A stretch of 18,453 bases of DNA from JAQAZP01 sp965531145 (GTDB taxonomy: Bacteria > Acidobacteriota > JAQAZP01), in the NCBI GenBank assembly GCA_965531145.1, contig CBESOE010000086.1:1-18453 (forward strand), in the 5' to 3' direction. The first letter of the stretch is position 1, and every line of letters begins with the position of its first letter. The translations under genes and the position numbers were made by a program. A model generated the notes under the pieces. The model saw nothing but the letters and a program-made list of their open reading frames with translations. It had not been told where the DNA came from and did not search any database. Positions 14,877 through 18,453 of this stretch are shown in pieces.

Positions 14877-15881
14877 CTAGTAACCGATGCCGCCGGCCAC
14901 CGAACCGCCGTGCATGAACCCCTTGTCGGCGTAGGCATCGAAATCGATGCCGCCGATGGCCGTGGCCGCACCGCCGTCGATGTTCCAGGCCTTGACCTGC
15001 CCCGGCCAGTTCGGGTCGGGGCCGGGTACGGTGAGCAGCTCGTCGTAGCCGTCGTCATCCAGGTCGAGCAGCGCCGTGCGTACGCCGTAGAGCGAGCCGG
15101 TGTAGGCGAAGAAGCTGACCCCGCTCACTGCCGTCAGCGGCCCGCCGTCGTAGTTCCAGCCCCGGACGTGGGAGCCGAAGACCACACCGGGACCGGCGCC
15201 GGTAACGATTTCGTCAATTCCGTCGCCGTCAAAGTCACCACAAGCGACGTTTACACCAAACTTGAGGGTGCCGTAGGCGAAGTAGCTGACACCGGGAATG
15301 GAGGAGGTTGACGTCCCGCCGTCAAAGTTCCAGCCCCGGACGTGGGGGCCGTACACCGCGCCCGGTCCGGCACCGGTGATGATCTCGTCGTAGCCGTCAC
15401 CGTCGATGTCGCCGGCGGCAACATTGGTTCCCCACTTGGGCGTGCCGTAAGCGAAGTAGCTGATTCCCTGGATCGAGGTGGCCGTTCCACCGTCCACGTT
15501 CCAACCGCGGACGTGGGGGCCGAACACCGCGCCGGGTCCGGCGCCGGTGAGGATCTCATCGTAGCCGTCGTTGTCCAGGTCGCCGGCGGCCACGTTGACG
15601 CCGTATTTGTTGGTGCCATAGGCCAGGAAGTTGACGCCGGACACCGGGGTGCCCATCAGGGTGAATCCGCGGACATGGGGGCCGAACACCGCGCCGGGGC
15701 CGGCGCCGGTGATCACTTCCACCAGGTCATCGTTGTCCAGGTCACCGGTGGCCACGTTGACGCCGTATTTCGGCACACCGTAGGCCGCCCATTCGGACAG
15801 CGCCACGCCGGTGCTGTCGGGATTCCAGACCCGCGCCAGGCAGTCGTTGGCTTCATTCGGCCCGGGGCCGGTGATGATCCG
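14877..15881 (-). repeat. C-terminal propeller cassette of protein C
   Basis: This encodes residues about 435-768, with five repeats carrying Ca loops DLDNDD, DLDNDG, DIDGDG, DFDGDG and DLDDDG. The opening RIITGPG...ARVW and the terminal GGSVAGGIGY form the split blade. Blade order and loop identities follow protein B almost position by position. Confidence 0.87.
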
Positions 15882-17183
15882 CGGCGCGGGCTGGGACGGG
15901 CCGTTGTAGCTGATGCGGCGCAGCGCGCCGAGATCGGGCCAGGCCGGGTCGAACTGGTCCAGATACCAGAGGGCGCCGTCCGGTCCCACCTGCATGTCGG
16001 AGCATTCGGAAATGTCGACGGCCCACTGGTCGTTGTTCGGCTGGCCGGGAACCGGGTCGGCCACCTCCCAGATGCTGCCGTTGAATTTCAGCCGGACCAT
16101 GAAGCCCTGGTAATATTCGCAAAAGAAGATGTCGCCGTTGTACTCGGGCGGGAAGCTGCTGTCGTTGGGGTAGTCCACCGGGCGGTACATCCCGCAGCCG
16201 ATCACCGAGGCACTGCCCATGCCGGTGCGGTCATAGAAATAGATCGGCTGGTCGTATTCCGTGCCGCCGGGGCCCCCCGGCTCGTCGCAGCCTGCCGGGG
16301 TGCGGATCCACTCCCCTTCGCGGAAGGGCCAGCCGAAATTCTCACCGCCGGTGGCGATGTTCATCTCCTCGTAGTTTGTCTGGCCCACGTCACCGATGAT
16401 CAGGTCGCCGGTGACCGGGTCGAAGTCGAAGCGGAAGGCGTTGCGCAGGCCGTAGCAGAAGACCAGGTTGGTGTTCTCGTCCCCGGTGAAGGGGTTGTCG
16501 GACGGGGTGATGTCGGCCTTGGGCGGCGGCCCGGAACCGCTGCCCGGCATGGCGGACATGTCCAGGCGCATGATATTGCCGAGCAGGCTGTCCGTTTCCT
16601 GGGCCGTGCATTCGTTGTTGTCATCACCGCTGCTGAGGTAGAGCATGCCGTCGTTGCCGAAGCGCACGGTGCCGCCGTTCTGGTTGGCAATGAGGTCGGG
16701 GATGTCGGTGAGGATGTCGTAACGGCTGGACGGCGCGATGTTCAGGTTGTCGCTGTTCGGGTTGCTCAGGTCGCCGGTGACCGTGTACATCGAGAGGTAG
16801 TTGGAGCTCGTCCCCTCGTGGTCGTAGTAGACGTAGATGTAGGGCCGGCTGGGCCAGTCGGCGTCGACATCGATCCCCAGCAGCCCGCGCTCTCCGTGGT
16901 CGTTGACGACGTTGGGCACGGTCACCAGCGGGTCGGTGGAGCCGATGGCGCCGTTGACGATCAGCCGGATTTTTGCCGACCACTGCTCCACAACCAGGAT
17001 GCGCCCGTCGGGGAGAAAGGTGAAACTGGTGGGCATATCGAGATCCGAGACCACCTGGCTGTCGGTGAAATTGTTGGGGACGGTGGCCGCTGCCGCCGGT
17101 GCGGCAAACAGGCACAGCAGGCCGAACAGCAGGCCCAGCGAGAGGCCCCGCCGGGCCGTTTCGCGCAGTTGCTCAAGGATCAT
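14877..17183 (-). CDS. Exported protein C: glucose/sorbosone dehydrogenase-like paralogue lacking the catalytic His, plus propeller
   Basis: A 768-residue tandem paralogue of protein B that aligns nearly without gaps over the first 320 residues. Residues 1-33 are a signal peptide (basic start, hydrophobic core, APAAAA). The dehydrogenase-like propeller spans about 36-425: FTFLPDGRILVVEQWSAKIRL (54-74; key residues P58, D59, G60, E66, Q67), ERGLLGIDVDADW (98-110), NQNGGTVRFGNDGMLYLSSGDD (167-188) and GLRNAFRF (245-252). The expected catalytic His is Gln168 (codon CAG, 16682-16680) and the RNP motif has become RNA, so catalysis as a sugar dehydrogenase is doubtful. The shared propeller cassette fills residues about 435-768. 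ATG 17183 has AGGAG 8 nt upstream. Its first Ca loop (DLDNDD) lacks the usual glycine. It could be a ligand-binding pseudoenzyme, which is inference. Confidence 0.87.
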   Translation of the reverse strand: MILEQLRETARRGLSLGLLFGLLCLFAAPAAAATVPNNFTDSQVVSDLDMPTSFTFLPDGRILVVEQWSAKIRLIVNGAIGSTDPLVTVPNVVNDHGERGLLGIDVDADWPSRPYIYVYYDHEGTSSNYLSMYTVTGDLSNPNSDNLNIAPSSRYDILTDIPDLIANQNGGTVRFGNDGMLYLSSGDDNNECTAQETDSLLGNIMRLDMSAMPGSGSGPPPKADITPSDNPFTGDENTNLVFCYGLRNAFRFDFDPVTGDLIIGDVGQTNYEEMNIATGGENFGWPFREGEWIRTPAGCDEPGGPGGTEYDQPIYFYDRTGMGSASVIGCGMYRPVDYPNDSSFPPEYNGDIFFCEYYQGFMVRLKFNGSIWEVADPVPGQPNNDQWAVDISECSDMQVGPDGALWYLDQFDPAWPDLGALRRISYNGPSQPAPRIITGPGPNEANDCLARVWNPDSTGVALSEWAAYGVPKYGVNVATGDLDNDDLVEVITGAGPGAVFGPHVRGFTLMGTPVSGVNFLAYGTNKYGVNVAAGDLDNDGYDEILTGAGPGAVFGPHVRGWNVDGGTATSIQGISYFAYGTPKWGTNVAAGDIDGDGYDEIITGAGPGAVYGPHVRGWNFDGGTSTSSIPGVSYFAYGTLKFGVNVACGDFDGDGIDEIVTGAGPGVVFGSHVRGWNYDGGPLTAVSGVSFFAYTGSLYGVRTALLDLDDDGYDELLTVPGPDPNWPGQVKAWNIDGGAATAIGGIDFDAYADKGFMHGGSVAGGIGY

Positions 17184-17335
17184 TGGTCACACTCCTGTGG
17201 TAGTTGGGCGTCTCCCGCCGGCGGCCCGTGGCTTTCCGGGTTTCGCGCCGCCGGTGAGGGGAGAACCGGTATCCGGCAATTCATACCTATCTTATCATGA
17301 TTCGGCGGTGGCGATTCAATGTTCGACTCCGTTCC

Positions 17336-17364
17336 TTGACACGGAGCCCCCCTGCGGGGAAAAA
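17336..17364 (+). promoter_or_regulatory. Possible promoter for ilvE
   Basis: A consensus -35, TTGACA (17336-17341), is followed after 17 nt by GAAAAT (17359-17364), a 4-of-6 match to the -10. The leader to the ATG at 17408 would be about 37 nt. The region is divergent from gene C. No attenuator or leader peptide is evident. Confidence 0.4.
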
Positions 17365-17407
17365 TGGTCTCACTACATGCAGTTGATGACCGCCAAGGAG
17401 GCTATAG

Positions 17408-18453
17408 ATGGAGATCACGATCAAGGATGTCGTCGAAACGAAGGTCGATCCGGCGGAACTGAACCCGGACACCCTCGGTTTCGGCGTCCGGTTCACCGAC
17501 CGGATATTTACCATGGCTTACGACGCTGACAAGGGCGGCTGGCACGACCCCACCATCGGGCCGCTGGAATCCTTCTCGCTCCACCCGGCCTCGGTCTGTT
17601 TCCACTATGGCCAGACCATTTTCGAGGGGATGAAGGCCTTTACCCGGGGTGACGGCAAGGCGGCGCTCTTCCGCCCGGAGCTGAACCTGCAGCGGATGAA
17701 CCGTTCGGCCCAGCGGCTCTGCATGCCGGCCATCGACGTTGACCCGGTGCTGGAGGCGATGATCGAACTGGTGCGGCTGGAACGGCAGTGGATCCCCGGG
17801 GAAGTGGGAAGCTCGCTCTATATCAGACCCACCATGATCGGTACCGAGGAGTTCCTCGGCGTTCGTCCGGCCAACCGCTACCTCTTCTTCATCATCCTCT
17901 CCCCGGTGGGACCCTATTTCAAGGGGGGCGTGGGCAAGCCGGTGAAGATCATGGCCTCGCACAAGTTCACCCGGGCCGCGTCCGGCGGCACCGGCGAGGC
18001 CAAGTGCGGCGGCAATTACGGCGCTTCGCTGCTGGCCAACGAGGAGGCCAAGGAGCAGGGCTACTCCCAGGTGCTCTGGCTCGACGCCAAGGAGCACCGC
18101 CTGGTGGAGGAGATCGGGGCGATGAACGTGATGTTCGTCCTCAACGACTCCACCATCGTCACCTCGCCGCTCACCGGCACCATCCTCCCCGGGATAACCC
18201 GGAGGTCGATCATCGAGATGGCGCCGAAGCTGGGCTATGACGTGGAGGAACGGAGCGTCTCCATCGACGAGGTGGCCATGTCGGTGCGCCAGGGCAAGAT
18301 CACCGAGATGTTCGGCTGCGGCACGGCGGCGGTGGTGACCCCCATCGGTACCATCTCCGACCGGGGGCAGGAGTTCTCGGTCTGTGCCGACGAGCCGGGC
18401 CCGGTGGTGCGTCGCCTCTACAAGGAGATCACCGACATCCAGTATGGCAAGGC
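17408..18453 (+). CDS. ilvE: Branched-chain amino acid aminotransferase, type II (3' end cut by window)
   Basis: A PLP-dependent transaminase that interconverts leucine, isoleucine and valine with their 2-oxo acids. 348 complete codons are present and the frame is open at the window edge; about 10 more residues are expected from the family's usual length. The fold type IV signatures of the longer, eukaryote-like BCAT subgroup are visible: FHYGQTIFEGMKAF (65-78), SLYIRPTMIGTEEFLGV (136-152), SGGTGEAKCGGNYGASLL (192-209) with PLP lysine K199, VEEIGAMNVMFV, LTGTILPGITRRSI and EMFGCGTAAVVTP. ATG 17408 has AAGGAG 7 nt upstream. As a PLP enzyme it depends on the cofactor made by the nearby pdxST products, but there is no sign that they are co-regulated. 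Confidence 0.93.
   Translation, partial: MEITIKDVVETKVDPAELNPDTLGFGVRFTDRIFTMAYDADKGGWHDPTIGPLESFSLHPASVCFHYGQTIFEGMKAFTRGDGKAALFRPELNLQRMNRSAQRLCMPAIDVDPVLEAMIELVRLERQWIPGEVGSSLYIRPTMIGTEEFLGVRPANRYLFFIILSPVGPYFKGGVGKPVKIMASHKFTRAASGGTGEAKCGGNYGASLLANEEAKEQGYSQVLWLDAKEHRLVEEIGAMNVMFVLNDSTIVTSPLTGTILPGITRRSIIEMAPKLGYDVEERSVSIDEVAMSVRQGKITEMFGCGTAAVVTPIGTISDRGQEFSVCADEPGPVVRRLYKEITDIQYGK

Noticed and set aside
14669..15058. Upstream extension of gene B to 15058
   Set aside because: It would overlap the end of gene C in another frame, with Ser/Thr/Pro/Arg-rich junk sequence. The promoter and ribosome-binding site for B lie within this region.
15342..17300. 652-codon open frame antisense to gene C
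   Set aside because: It has the same character as the frame opposite B. Its parallel presence follows from B and C being duplicates, not from selection on the frame.
17345..17362. CCCC/GGGG hairpin as an ilvE attenuator
   Set aside because: Only about four base pairs, no U-tract and no leader peptide rich in Leu, Ile or Val codons.

Overview
This is a GC-rich bacterial window, most likely chromosomal and from a Gram-negative organism. Supporting signs are a periplasmic PBP4-type peptidoglycan peptidase, several large signal-peptide proteins with beta-propeller or beta-helix folds, and a PcnB-type poly(A) polymerase. Vitamin B6 is made by the DXP-independent PdxS/PdxT route, which is unusual for enterobacteria-like Proteobacteria. 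I cannot name a phylum from the sequence alone. There are no rRNA or tRNA genes, insertion-sequence transposases, CRISPR arrays or phage genes.

Layout, left half. A 107-bp perfect inverted repeat (8-114) lies ahead of dacB (231-1733, +). Convergent to dacB, and sharing its CTAG stop, is a minus-strand pair: a left-handed beta-helix sugar-phosphate acyltransferase-like protein (2494-3180) followed by a HAD phosphatase (1730-2452). nadE (3414-4379, +) is divergent from that pair and converges on pcnB (4400-5722, -). A 397-bp gene-free stretch with a strong GC hairpin and the pcnB promoter separates pcnB from a PrsW-family membrane protease (6120-6806, +).

Layout, right half. Three large exported proteins on the minus strand (A 6811-8961, B 12365-14668, C 14877-17183) end in the same C-terminal cassette. 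It consists of five Ca-loop repeats of about 54-59 residues plus a split closing blade, which I read as a six-bladed FG-GAP/VCBS-like propeller. In A the cassette follows a right-handed beta-helix domain of clearly lower GC. In B and C it follows a glucose/sorbosone dehydrogenase-like propeller. B and C are tandem duplicates with matching ribosome-binding sites and terminators. C has lost the histidine expected to be the catalytic base (His168 in B, Gln168 in C).

Between A and the B/C pair sits a compact plus-strand pdxR-pdxS-pdxT operon (9206-12257): a MocR-type regulator followed by both subunits of pyridoxal 5'-phosphate synthase. Its upstream region carries an extended -10 promoter inside a cluster of five ATTGTCT/ATTGGCT heptamers, a good candidate for the PdxR operator. 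The window ends inside ilvE, a PLP-dependent branched-chain aminotransferase.

Most of the left half and the pdx and ilvE genes are housekeeping: cell wall, NAD, RNA polyadenylation, PLP and branched-chain amino acids. The part with most potential novelty is the trio of exported proteins sharing one C-terminal propeller on different N-terminal modules, including an apparent active/pseudo-enzyme pair.
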